Origin: Dioszegia crocea
Taxonomy: Eukaryota; Basidiomycota; Tremellomycetes; Tremellales; Bulleribasidiaceae
NCBI GenBank assembly: GCA_001600615.1
Contig: BCKK01000004.1
Coordinates: 1,571,369-1,635,368, forward strand
DNA length: 64,000 nt
Direction: 5' to 3'
In this document: in pieces, positions 21,516-33,849 of the stretch
Layout of the letters: every line of letters begins with the position of its first letter
How positions within the stretch are numbered: the stretch's first letter is position 1
Notes under the pieces: model-generated
Told to the model about the DNA's origin: nothing
The model's database searches: none
Seen by the model: the letters and a program-made list of their open reading frames with translations, nothing else
Translations under genes and position numbers: made by a program

Positions 21516-22299
21516 CTTGGCGATTGATTACGGAGTGGAGAGAATGACCTAGAGTGTAATGTGTATAGACAACTGGCTGCGAATAGTGAGATGAGGTTCG
21601 ACAGTATGGTCGAGCGATCGCTGCTCCAGCGCCAGCTCGGACACGAACGGCCCGACCCGTCAGGGTAATTAATCCGGGTTTCCTCCGGAATGTATTTCCG
21701 CCCCACGGCTGTCCCCGTGGGGGAGAGTGGGGAAGGAGCGAAGCTTAGGAAGTGGCAGTCGATCGCTAACATACTCATACATCACTCGAGCACAGTGCAG
21801 TACAGTACAGCCATGCTACCAGGGACGTCTACGGTACACTGCAGCAGCACGCAAAGCCGATGTCAGGTGTCATGACTGGTCGAATTTGATGCTGTTCGAT
21901 ACCGCAGGATCGGCAAGGGAGCCTAGGCTGGCTCCCACTTCGGCGGCGCTCCAAACATCACTTCGGCAGACTGTGTGAGACACTCACACATCCGTCTGTG
22001 CGCCACTCGTCGCAAATGATAGCTTCCAAGGGATGTATAGAGGAAAGGCAAAGGTATGTATGGTTTTGCCGGAGTCGGCATATCCTTTGGATCAACAGTC
22101 CCTTTGGTTGAATGATCTTCTACGCTAATTGCGGGACAACAACAAAGCCTCTTCTGACATCCTTACTACATATTCATCCGACTGTAGCCGACAACTCGCA
22201 CGCCCTCTATCAAAACCTGTAGTCGACAACTCGCACTCCCTTTATCAAACAATTCTTACCTGAATATACCCTACAGACGTAACAACGAGACCTCTCAAA
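21516..22299. other. Divergent promoter region with a tandem repeat
   Basis: This 0.8-kb region lies between creC (-) and the micro-exon gene (+). Apart from the 35-bp tandem duplication at 22182-22250 I see no feature. Short frames here are not protein-like. Confidence 0.5.
22182..22250 (+). repeat. Tandem duplication of about 35 bp in a leader
   Basis: Units 22182-22216 and 22217-22250 abut and match closely; both start ctgtag.cgacaactcgca and end tatcaaaac or tatcaaac. It ends 49 bp before the ATG at 22300, so it probably lies in the promoter or 5' UTR. It looks like a local slippage duplication; a regulatory role is possible. Confidence 0.75.
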
Positions 22300-23457
22300 A
22301 TGGCAATGATACCAAGCGGAAATGCTCGAGATGCGGCGATTACCATCGGTCCCTTCAAGCCCTCGTGAGTTGAGCGGTCGTCAACCTGCCTAGGTACACA
22401 TCAGCTCACAGATCAGACGTCCAGGTTATGGGCCCGTGCTATCTTACCTGCAAGCCGCTCAGCTGGAGACACCACTCAAAATTCACCCGCTGCTCAACCT
22501 AAGAACATGGGACCCTAAACCATATGGCAAGTACCTGGCTTGGAACACAATCGAGGTGAGTATTGAGACTGCATATACAAACACAAGACTGAGACACTGA
22601 CAAGACAGCACCCAATGTTTGCTGCTATCTGGGTTGACTACGATGACACGGAGACCGAATGTAAGTCGGCCGATCCGGGGCTAAAGGGACTAGCTGACTA
22701 CGACAGGGATCAAAGAACGAGGCCAGCCTGCGACGTCGCCGATTGTGGAGGAGATCAACCTGGGCCATGTGGAGACGGGATGGTGTGTACGTGTGAGGAA
22801 TAGAATGGTGAGTGGATCGATCCAAGGAGTTTCGGGATGGGTGTGCTGACCTCCGATAGGGCATTACATGGTATTTTCTTTCCTCACCGATGATATGAGA
22901 ATGCTGACAGCCGACAGTGAAGACGTGCTCTTCGCTATGTAAGTCGAATGATCATCCATTCCCGAGGCTAAAAGCTGATGATTCGCAGCTACGACTTCTA
23001 CGCATCGCCACTGTACGTCGATGAGCTGGGTGAAATGCATCCTCGAGCTGTCAGAATTAGTGAGTCGTCTTCTTGTGATTGTAAGGTCTCTGCTAACTCA
23101 ACAGTGGAGCAGCAATAGTGAGCTTTCTTATCTTGCTCACCTAGAATTGCGATAGCTGATGGCTAGCTTCGAGAAACGAAGAATGGGCTTCTTTGACTTG
23201 ATGGAAGGGTACAGAAAGTCGGACGCCTTGTTGGGTCAGGTAAGCTCCCTTTTCGAGCAGAGACGATACCTAAAGCTGACATCCCTAGACTTACTTCGAA
23301 GGCATTCACAACGGTAAGTTGATCAACCGTTCACCCTGGGTGGCTCAGAGGCCCCATATAAGCTGACACCGTAGATCCCGAGAGTGTCGAGCGACTCAAG
23401 GTGAAATACAACTATCACTGCTCCAATCTACTCCTACTGCGGCTTGGGGCTTCATGA
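22300..23457 (+). CDS. Hypothetical protein encoded by many micro-exons
   Basis: Function unknown. I model 11 exons: 22300-22364, 22417-22555, 22609-22660, 22707-22807, 22860-22870, 22918-22938, 22989-23059, 23105-23117, 23167-23239, 23289-23313 and 23375-23457. They sum to 217 codons with every junction in phase. Four exons are 11, 21, 13 and 25 nt. The protein has a pattern of IHPLLN...TWD near residue 45, HPMFAAIWVDY, GWCVRVRNRM and DVLFAIYDFYASPLYVDE. From memory this resembles the basidiomycete DUF6699-type domain (hPLL ... WDl ... pA ... l.i ... VtV.DVL..iy), which has no known role. There are no membrane helices or signal peptide. The exon structure is well supported by phase; the family call is tentative. 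Confidence 0.72.
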
Positions 23458-23975
23458 TCTCGAGGCCAGCTGTCACCAGGCGAGGAGATCCAGTGTTGTG
23501 TGTCGGTTGTCGAGGCTCGGGGCCGGATTTTCGCGTATACATATAAGGGCAGTAGAAAATGATGATATACATAGGAGGCAATAGTGCATGACCGTTGCAT
23601 CCTCATGGCATGGCACATAGCGTACTCAAGGCATACGGATTACCCCGGATCAATCTGGACCCGGTGACTCCTCTTCCCCACATCTCCGCTGCGATTGAAG
23701 ATCTTCTGCTCTGCTTTATCTTCTGCTTCAGCATTGATCATATCACAACGGACAGCAGCTACGGATTGGGTCGGGTCTGCTTCTCGCAGAGAGCTAGCTT
23801 CCGTTTTTCCAATCACTTTCGTACATCACACAACCGACATACGGCTCGCGACAAAAGAAGGACCTCAGCCGACGCCTTTCTCCTCTGCCTTATGGCACAT
23901 CTACTCGAACCTCGCCATCACATTGTTGATAGCTGCCAATAGTAGACGCAATCTCAGCCACACGTCAACATCACC
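23458..23975. other. Intergenic stretch before the BEACH gene
   Basis: This should hold the micro-exon gene's 3' UTR and the BEACH gene's promoter. I see no conserved frame, RNA gene or repeat. Confidence 0.5.
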
Positions 23976-26900
23976 ATGTTCAAGCTGTTGAAAGAATTCG
24001 CCAAGGCGCCCGAACCTCTCCTATCCGCCGGGTCCGGAACGCACAGCCCATACTCTGCGCATTCATCAGATGGCGGTGACCTGGCGTACAAACCGCGCTC
24101 GCGGTCCGGTACAGTCTCGCAGGCGTACAACGGGTCTGGTCCGTACTCGCGAGGCCACAGCCGGCAGAGCAGCGCCGCGGTGGAGGAAGCCAAGCCTGCA
24201 GAAGAGACAGATGCGGATGCCATGCGAGTTGTGCAGCTGTTGGCGGGATTGAAGATGGCGAAGGGCGTCATGGATCACGTCGAGGTAGGTCATCCAAGGA
24301 GCAAGGTCATAATTCATGACTGATCTAGCAGAACTTCTCGCAGATACTATCGACGAGAGCCAAGACGGAAACTAGACGGGCTTTCAGGCGACACGGCGGT
24401 TTCAAGATCCTGGTTCAGACATTTGAAGAGGGATTGATATGGAATCCTAAAGAAGGGGAAGATGAGGAAGTGGCGCAGGTCAATGAGGTACAGCGGATGG
24501 AGGGGATACGTCTGGCATTTGAGGTGTTGGCATGGGCACAGGGAGATCGGGAGAGCGCCAGCGCTTTTGAGGTGAGTCCGATAGTCAGGCGCTCCACATG
24601 CCTGCATGCTAACTCTCCAGCGGTCTGGAGGCTACTCCTCCTTACTACCGAAGCTTTACAAGCTATCACCATCACCTACAATCGCCCCTGAACAATCCTC
24701 CCCTTCAGCATCCACGACGCTGGAGCCTGCTCATCGGCCTACCTCCGCAATCCTCTCTGTCCTTCTCGCTCACATCTTCTCAAACAACTACACCATCTTA
24801 TCGCTCTTTAGGTCCGACCTGACCGCAGCCGAGATTACCGAGAAGCTTGGCGAACCCGTATTGCGATGGCCAGGAGCACTACCCCTCCTACTATCTTACC
24901 TCTGGGGTCTTGATAGTACAATGGCTGGTCCCAGCATAAAAGGCAAGGAGAAGGCCGTCACCCGTGCTGGAAACCATGCTGGTGCTGGCCAATACGAGGA
25001 CCTCGGCAGCCCGCATTTAAAGCTGGTCGAAACGACATTCCAGATTCTATCGGTCGCGCTGTCGAGCTCTACTTCCAATCTTTTCCTCATCCACACACAT
25101 CTCCCCGACCTGCCCATGTTCCTGGCCGAGAGGCTGTTCGGCCCGAAGGCGAAGCGTCACTACGAAGCTACGTTCAACTCGCGGTACGACTGGGCACCGA
25201 AAGATAAGGGAGAGGTGGACGAGGCTGTGGTGAAGTGGCGTGCACCCTCTGCAGAGCTGAGAGTGGTATATCTCAAGATGCTAAAGAGACTGCTGGAAGC
25301 TGGGGTCTCCAGGGAGATGACTTGGAGACTGTACAGTCTTGTCAGAAGGGAGACAGCGCCGGTCGTGCGTGACTCTGCGTCCGGGGCGGCATCAGCAATT
25401 GGTACCCCCGAAATGACAGCGACAACACCGGTCAAGTCATCTTCAACGCGGAAAGTTCCCGTTTCGCTCAAGCTACAATTACCGACCGACGAGGCAGAGA
25501 CGGAGGATCTCCTCGACCTAGAGATTTTGGAGTTACTGCGACACGCCATGAAGTCCAGATGGCCGAGCATGTTTGTCTTCACTGGGGAGAACGGCGAAGA
25601 TGTTGGCGGTCTGGAATTGAAGGACATGGGGAGAGTATGGCCCAAAGCTGAACGAGGGCTGAACTTCAATGTGAGTTTACTTTTGGCTCCATGCTGAATA
25701 TCAGTGCTGGCTTTACATCTCCAAGATGAATCACGCAATTACTCTCCTATCCTGCTCTCAAGCGGTATCGAAACACCCCTTCTTCCAGGTCAAAATTCTC
25801 GAAAACTCTCTCATCAGCATATCGACTTCAGGCAAAGCTGGGCCAGTCACCACCGAGCCTGAGGACATCGTATGCCAAGCCCCAGATGCTTTGGTACCGC
25901 ACGGCCAGTGGGTTCATTTCGGCCTGAACTTCCGTCAACCGAAAGGCGCCGAGATCGGGGAGGTCCGACTCTATGTCAACGGAGCTCGTGTGGGCGTCAT
26001 GCGGGTGCCATACCCTGTTTGCGTCCCGCCTGCTCCGGGAGCTGCCCCTCTGCTTGGCCAAAGACCGAGTGTGGCCCCGGAGGCTATCCGGATATCTGTT
26101 GCTAGGCCATTTGGCGGAAGTCACAGTCCGGCTGAAGGGGACGTTCCGACGGTGGGCAAGAGTGAAGAGAATGATTGGGTGCTCGGACGAGTGCTATTAC
26201 TGGAGGATGCAGTGCCGGAAGATATCGTGTTGTTGATGTACCATTTGGTGAGTGTGCACTTTGATCATAGCTGATGAAAAGGGACCCCGATATGTTGGAA
26301 ATCTACAAGAGCCTCTAGGCAAATTCTTGACCTGTAAGCCCATCTTTGCGGCTCCGCTGACACCTAGACTCGGCGGCAACATCTATAAACATATATCTTC
26401 ATTCCCTCGCAAGAGAGACAAAGGACAGGCGGCTGTTCTCGCAGCCTGCAACTACTGTCCTTGTCAAAGCGATTCGAACCGGGCTTGCCATCCCGGAAGA
26501 GAATATACTCCTCTCGATCTCTGCCAAAGACGCATACACCTTTGACGGAATCGCTTACTGTGCAAACGGAGCGATACCCAACATCGCGCGCGCCAAGCAA
26601 TTGCGTCAAGGCACGATCCGCCTGGAGGGCAGAGTCGAGGCGTTCTCCGCCATGAATCTAGACGAGACGACGTCAGCGGTTGGAGGCGGAACCGTGTTGC
26701 TGAAAATGGTCGATATGGCTAGGAGCACGGAGGAGTTGACTGCTTGTCTGAGTATTGTACGGGATATGATACAGGATAATTGGGCGGGAAGTGAAGAGAT
26801 GGAGCGGATTCGTAAGTCTGCCATAAAGTCACAACGCTGATTTACCAGACGCTTTCGACCTGCTCGCTGCTATTTTAAAGCCCAAGATGGCTGGTCTCAT

Positions 26901-29900
26901 TGATGTGCATTGTGCCAAGATCATACTGAGCATGCTAGGTATCCATGGCGAGAGCGCTTCGTACGTTGTCCCCTTCGGCTGTCATCAAGCTATGCTGATC
27001 TTTAGCTCGGCATGCGTCAACAACTCTGTCGCCTATCGCGCTCTCGGTCTCGACTTTGAGCTCTGGTCTTCCGCGCCCCTAGGTGTTATATCAATCTATC
27101 TTCAGCATTTCGAACATCTCCTTTCGACTTCGAAACACGCCCGCTACAACATCCTTCGGACATTCCAGAAGTCCGCGATAGTGAAGAAAATCCTCTTCGC
27201 CCTTCGCTCCGGCTTCTTTGACGCTGCCGCACTGCAGATGGTGGTCGACACGCTTGTTCTGGCTCTGACTGCCAGATGGAGTGCAGAAGAAGCGATAAAA
27301 CCAACATTTTCATACCTCATCACTGCTCTATGTCAAGCAAATCTCGTCGTCGGTTCCGTCTCCCTCACTGAGACTCCTCCGTCCCAACTTGGAGCTGCCC
27401 TCGTCCTCTCATCCATCGCGAGCCTGGTGGAAGATGATCAACGCTTGATCAAGCTCAATCGAGCCATAGCCCTCCATCGTCTACTCGTCATCTTCATCTC
27501 CAGCAATTCAGCATACTACGTCATCATCCCTTGCCTCCGCATTCTGAAGCAATGCCTCATCACTCCCGGTGTCGAGAGTTTTCACCGATCGTTCGAGGGC
27601 GAAGGAGGATTCGCGCTCGTTGGACGGACGCTCGGCCCGATCTGGCGCGAGGACATACAGGACCTCGTCTTTGACATGCTGATCGACCCAGCACAGGTGG
27701 ATGGGCCTCTAGTATGCTCGTCGATGGTACCAGTCATCACGACAGCGATCGAGACTTTGATGGCGGCCGCTGGGGAGACGGATGATGCGGGTCGTCCTAC
27801 ACACACTAGAACTAGATCTGGGACGGTCACTTCCGTGCGATCTATGGCGATCACTCCCCTTGTGATAGGTGAGCTACCCACCATGCCCGGCTCACGCTTC
27901 TCAGCCGATTCTGTCGAGGACGATGACAGGCTACGGTCGATCTTGAAACGGACAACTACGCTGTTCCGCGATTCAGCTGCTTTCCGACGTGCGATGTCTA
28001 CCAAGCGCGTTGAGTCAATGCTGCCGTACTTTGCCGACTTTGCCGCCGTATCCGGTTCGAAAGGTCGACCAGGCGTCATAGGCCAGCGACGAGCAGCTGC
28101 CGAGTGGTTGTCAGCCATTCTGGAGCTTGGGAAATCCAAGTTGCCAAACGCTCTCATTGAACAGGTTAGTCCTCAATATATCGTTTACTGATATTCCAGA
28201 TCACACTCGTTCGCGAACAACTCAATATGGTACCGAACTCGCCTCAGTCTGCGCAGTCGGCACTGCCTACAAGCCCGACGATTTCTAGTCCCGTCCGCAG
28301 ACCATCGTCGGCTGGATATTTTGGAACATCGATAACAAGCCGGATGGGTCCTTCACCCTCCGCGCCGGCTGGATTCCCTGCTGGATTTGAACCTCTTCGA
28401 AGGCGACCCTCTACCGAAGCTACTATCGGACGGATGCGAGGGGCGTTTGAGAAGAAGATCCCACTTCAGCGAACCCTGACGGGCGAGTCGGTCCTTGAAG
28501 GCGGCAAGGATAAGAATGCTGCGTGGAAATTGATCATCATTCAAACGGATCTGCAGAGTCACAGCAAGATGACGCTTGAGCGGTGAGTCCTTTCATAAAT
28601 GATGCTGATGAGTTAGCAAAGAGCACTGGCGGAGATTAGGGCAGCAGGATTGGCCGAAGCAAGCTGCGCAACTATGGCAGGAGAATGGGCTTTGGCCTGT
28701 CGAGGGTCAACCTGTTCTTTGGCGATTAGACGGCAGTGAGGGGCCACTGCGGATGAGGAACCGCCTCGAACGTATCAATGCGGCGCCAGAGGCTGGACTA
28801 TCCCGGACTCGAGCGAGAATACGGGATGCAATCCCGGCAGTGGATGAGTTATCTTCCGCTGTATCAAGGATCAATCTAGCGCCATGGGAGGATCCTTTCG
28901 CACTTGCTCTAGGCGAAGCAAGCAGTATAGCGGAAGAAGGCGGTGAGTCGAGATCCGTCGCAAAATAAAATTCGGCCGCTGATAAGCAGAATCGGGAATA
29001 TCATTGGCTGGTATCGAGGCCGAACCACCGACATCCGTCACTCCGGCCACCATCGACACTGCTGATGATGATTCCTTCGTCGAGGTTGACGAGGTCAAAG
29101 ACGATAAGATGGGACGCATCGCGAAGACTCTCCAAGCTGGAGACGTGGTGGAGCAGGCACATGTAAGTGATCTACCCTGGTGAAATGGATTGATGCTGAC
29201 AAGCAGAACATTGTGCGGATAGTCGGCGTCGATGCTTGTCGTAAGTTCCTCCTTTTGCCGACCGTCAAACTTGCTTACACCTCACAGCTGGTCTGCTGAT
29301 CTTCGGAAAGAAGAACATGTACTTGATCGACAGTCTCGTCTATACCGCCGAGGGCGTAGTAATCGATGCCAAAGATGCGCCTAAAGATATTCTATCTATC
29401 CCCTCTGGGACATTGGTGGAGCTCGATCCCGCCGACCAACTAAGTCTGCGATGGTGAGTTCATCATTCGCTGTCACTGGAAAGACTGCTGATAGATCCAG
29501 GTCATACAACGAGATCGTCGAATGCAACAAGCGAGCCTTCCTATTCCGAGATGTCGCGTGAGTTGTCTGCGCTGAATATCGTTTCGAAGCTGATATTTCA
29601 GCTTGGAGCTGTACTTCTCCGATAAGCGTAACTTCCTCGTGGTGTGCAAAGATCAACGAGAACGGCATATGATGGTTTCGAAGCTGCAAAGCAAGGACGA
29701 GCATCGCGATGCTATTTCTCGGTCGGTCATTGGCAACTTCGTCTTGGACACTGTCTCGAGAGCGACAGATAGGGCCGAGCAGCAATTGGCTATCATGACG
29801 AAGAAATGGCAGACTCGGGAAATCTCCAATGTGAGTCGATTGATTGCCGGGTCCATACTCGAGCTGATGGACCAGTTCGCATACCTGCAATTGTTGAATC

Positions 29901-32535
29901 AGCATGCGAACCGAACTCCCAATGGTGAGTAATTGGTCGGCCCGCCCGTAAAGAATGTGCTGATTCTATGCAGACGTAACCCAATACCCTGTCTTCCCCT
30001 GGGTCCTCGCGGACTACACCTCTATCCATCTCGACTTCGATAAGGAGGCCACATTCAGAAATTTAAATCTGCCCATGGGCGCCCTTACGCCTGCTAGAAA
30101 AGAGGCCGCGGCGGAGAGGTATAGCGCAACGGAAGGTGTTGGGGAAAAGCCTTTGTGAGTCGCTCTATTTTGATCATCATCACGTAGCTGACACTCATAG
30201 CCACTACGGTACACACTACAGCTCCTCGATGATCGTCTGCGGTTTCATGATACGAATGTCGCCATTTACCGAGATCTTCCTCGCTCTCCAGGGAGGCAAT
30301 TTCGATCTGGCCGATAGGCTATTCTCGAGTATTCCTCGAGCCTGGGACTCTGCGTCCTCAGATAATCGCGGAGACGTGCGAGAATTAGTGCCTGAATTCT
30401 ACTACACCCCGGCATTCCTCTTGAACATCGTAAGTCCTCCCACCAAAATACGCTGACATCGCCAGAACCGACATGATTTCGGAGCCAAACAAGGATCGGG
30501 AGAGATCGTCGATAACGTCGATCTTCCACCATGGGCCTTGGGTGATCCATTGCTCTTCGTACATCGACATCGTGAGGCTCTCGAATCCGACGCCGTGTCC
30601 CGCCATCTAGCAAGCTGGATCGACTTGACTTTCGGGTTCAAGCAACGCGATCCAGCCTCATACAACTGCTTCCATCCTCTCTCCTATCGCGGCGCCGTCG
30701 ACCTAGAGCGGATGCAGGATGCCAGCGAAAAGGCAGCGTCGACAGCTATCATTCACAACTTTGGCCAAACTCCGCTGCAGATTTTTAAGTCTGTACATCC
30801 GAATCGATACATCAGCCAGAAATCGGAATTGCCTATCGGCATGAGGTTCGGCGTGGCCGAGCAGTGGGAGTTGCTCATGCGAAGTATCTTACCAATCACC
30901 GAATCGACCAGCCCTATCGACGCCATACATGCATTGGGTGGGACCGACGAGCACAAACCCCAGACTTTGCAAAGCTGGAAAATGCCCGTGCCGGGGCATC
31001 ACTTGTTGTCGATGCAATATGGATTTGCGGATGGGTCTATGAGAGTGTATTATCAGGAGTCCCTACCACGAGTGAGTTCATTTCCTCTATCCAGTCGATG
31101 TAAATACTGACGGGGATAGCTGGTTCACATCATCGAGGGAATCGACATCCAGCAAGCAGTCTTTGCCAATCCTTCATTGTTCATCACTGTGTCGTCCATG
31201 AGCACGCTCACCGCCTGGCGAATGACAGTGAAGGGCGCTGGGGTGAAGAAAGGTGATGTGACGGTTCATCGAGAAGCCACGCTACGAGGGACGACGGGTA
31301 AGGTGACTTGCGTGACGGCTAGTAAAGGCTGGAGTTTGGTAGTCGCGGGTTGTGATGTAAGTTCAGCACTGAGTCATTTAAGAATTGCAGCTGATGATTG
31401 CAGGACGGAACCGCGACGGTGTGGGATATGAACCGACTGCGGTACATTCGCACGATTCAACTACCGCGCAAAGAGTCTATAAAACTTGCAAGTGTGCACG
31501 AGAGCGATGTGAGTCCGGGTCCTGCAGTATATCTAACACGAGCTGATTCTTCATAGGGAATGATAGCCCTCGCGACAGCTCACCACATCTACCTTCACTC
31601 GCTGAATGGCTATCCGATCGCCTCCGCCTGGATCGATGATAATAGTCTGCCACGCTTCACCTTTGGTCTGACCAGTGACGAGCCATCACCTCCCTTGCCC
31701 GAGTACACTGGCGGGATCACCTTCCTCAATCGCGAATTCCTGAGATTCGGCGCTCTCTTCGTTGTCGGCATAGGATCCGAGTTGGCACTGTACAGATGTG
31801 TACCCGGTGTCAAGATCTACGAAGATGAAGAGGATGTCAAGCCCTGGTCGCTTGTCGAACAGGGACGGTTGAGTCGGTCGGACGAGCATGTCGGTGGAGA
31901 CTGTACCATGGTCAAATTTGTCGGGTGAGTCAGGGCTATCATTTGGAAAGAGATGAAGCTGACTACTTCAGGGAGACGCTGTACGCTGCTTTCAAGCCCG
32001 AAGAGGGAAGCAACAAGTTCTCCTTGTACCAGTGGTCACTACCTGAAGGCAATGCTCGACATGTACCAGATCATTACACGCACTCGTGTATGGCTGAGCG
32101 GTGCGGACGGCAGTTTGGCATACTAGGTGGGTACCACGTCTTTATCACACCTTGGACTTGGCTAATCCGCTTAGAGCCTCGACGACATTGCGGGGGCTGT
32201 GGAGGAGCATTTTGCGGGTATGTCAATCTCCGCCTTACATCTGATTAGGCTGATCAGCCAGAACCCACGCCGTATACGTCGAATCGATGGAGAAGCGATA
32301 TTGCGAATCATGCCGCTCGCAACTATCCTACGCCTCCGCTACAGGCCTCATGGGTAATCGACGTGACTCGGCCACTCTTTCTTCTCGGCGTAACTCGTTG
32401 GCCGGGTCTCGACCTGGCTCGAGGCGGAACTCTATCGCGCCGGGAACGCCGGGCTCAAGGCGTCCGTCGATATCAGGACAGCAACAACGGCCATCGGGCT
32501 TGGGTAGTGGTATCATCGTGATGCCCGGGATGTGA
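23976..32535 (+). CDS. BEACH domain protein with PH-like, WD40 and FYVE-like domains
   Basis: A very large multi-exon gene (span 8.6 kb, twenty or more short introns). BEACH proteins act in membrane traffic, autophagy and lysosome/vacuole biology; yeast has Bph1. Layout by nucleotide: Ser-rich disordered N-terminus (23976-24285); long helical, ARM-like region (24330-28200) with a concanavalin-like insert at 25800-26130 ([10 protein letters not shown] ... [11 protein letters not shown]); disordered stretch (28230-28450); PH-like region (29090-29680); BEACH domain (29700-30720). The BEACH hallmarks are [47 protein letters not shown] and [13 protein letters not shown]40-like repeats follow (about 30960-31930; [18 protein letters not shown]). 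Next is a Cys-rich module (32080-32320) with [15 protein letters not shown] and YCESC, FYVE-like. The tail is Ser/Arg-rich. BEACH-WD40-FYVE is the order in animal WDFY3/Alfy. Individual exon ends were not all verified. Confidence 0.92.
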
Positions 32536-32781
32536 AGGCTGGAATGTTGTACCAGTAAATGTCAGCTAGGCTGGCTTGTATCCTGTTGTGCTTATCCTCA
32601 AGTAATCCCTGAAATGCATCTGATGGATGGCGCTGGCGGACATGGTTGACCGGGGACTGGCTCGTAGCCGGTCTAGGAGAAGCCGGCAACGTCATTTACC
32701 GAATGGTCACCTGCACGACTGCAGCTCCCCATAGCGTTGTGCGCCTTCTTCTCACCTCATTCTACATATCATTCGGACAAC

Positions 32782-33658
32782 ATGGTGCTCACAGTCTGCT
32801 TTGACGTTCTGCAAACATGCTTCTCCCTCGAGCCGCTCGTGGAGGCGATGGAGGAAGTGATGGGTGATCAGCTCCGCAAAGCGGGTAGCGGACCGAAGAC
32901 GGTGGTGATGGACTGGTTTCACTCCGCCCAGCGAGACTTCACCGTAAGCCTCAACGATCTCTCTACTATCTGCCCTAGCTTATCAACTTAGATGCTCTCG
33001 GTCATCTCAGCGCCTCCTCCACCCATTGCCCAAATCCTCAAACTCACCCTTCCCCGCACCTTGACATACGCCCTCACCTCCTCCCACCCCACTACTGTAT
33101 CCCTCACCTCGACAGATCTGCCCCCTCTTGACAAGATCACATCAACTTTAACCTCTCTGACACCCTCCCCTGGCCTTCTTGCAGCCTGGACAAAGCTCCA
33201 CGAGGCCGGAGCAAAAGTCATCCTCGTGACGAACGGCTCTGAATCTACTACCCGCGGCTACGTCTCTGCCAATAATCTGGAGAAGCTCGTGGACCGCGTC
33301 ATGAGCTGCGACGATGTAGGAGCGGCCAAGCCTGATGCTAGCGTATATGCGCGTGCACACCAGGTCTGCGGACAGGTTGGCGGGTCAAAGGAGGATGGCG
33401 AGAGGTGGTTCGTCGCGTGCCATTCGTGGGATGTCTGTGCTGCGAGGAAGAACGGGTAGGTCTCATGACCAGAGCACCTGGCTAATGGTCAGCTTCAAAA
33501 CTGGTTTGGTGCTCTCTGAGCAACCACCTGTTGGGGAGGTAGACGGCAAGTCGCTCTCTGAGCAGTATTGGCGTATGTACGGGGGTCAGCCGGAGGTGCT
33601 AGGAAACGATTTGGAGCAAGTGATCGACGGTATCTTGACTGCGCATCAGCACAAATGA
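32782..33658 (+). CDS. HAD-superfamily hydrolase, 2-haloacid-dehalogenase-like
   Basis: Exons 32782-32943, 32992-33455 and 33493-33658 give 263 codons. Motif I is FDVLQTCFS with the nucleophile at Asp8. The second Asp of DxD phosphatases is replaced, as in 2-haloacid dehalogenases (FDAYGTL type). Motif II is LVTNGS (about 133-137), motif III is AAKPDASVYA with its Lys, and motif IV is CHSWDVCAARKNG. This set fits the haloacid dehalogenase type II branch, which hydrolyses carbon-halogen bonds in some members; the true substrate here is unknown. It has no signal peptide. It is convergent with two phytanoyl-CoA dioxygenase-like genes, which could hint at a shared small-molecule pathway, but that is inference. 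Confidence 0.85.
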
Positions 33659-33849
33659 TGAGAAGAGATGACTCTTGGTTCAAGTATGCCAGAAGGTACC
33701 CAGATGTAATTGTACCTAAAGACGATGCATCTCCGAACCAGTATTAAAGAGGTACAACTTCCCCTGCCGTTCTTACTACCTGCTACAGCTACGATCATCT
33801 AGTCCTCCCTCTCCGAATTAGCAGAATTATACAGCGCTCGGTCGACTAC

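Noticed and set aside
26460..26500. tRNA-like B-box match (GGTTCGAATC on the - strand)
   Set aside because: It lies inside a BEACH gene coding exon and no A box or cloverleaf surrounds it.
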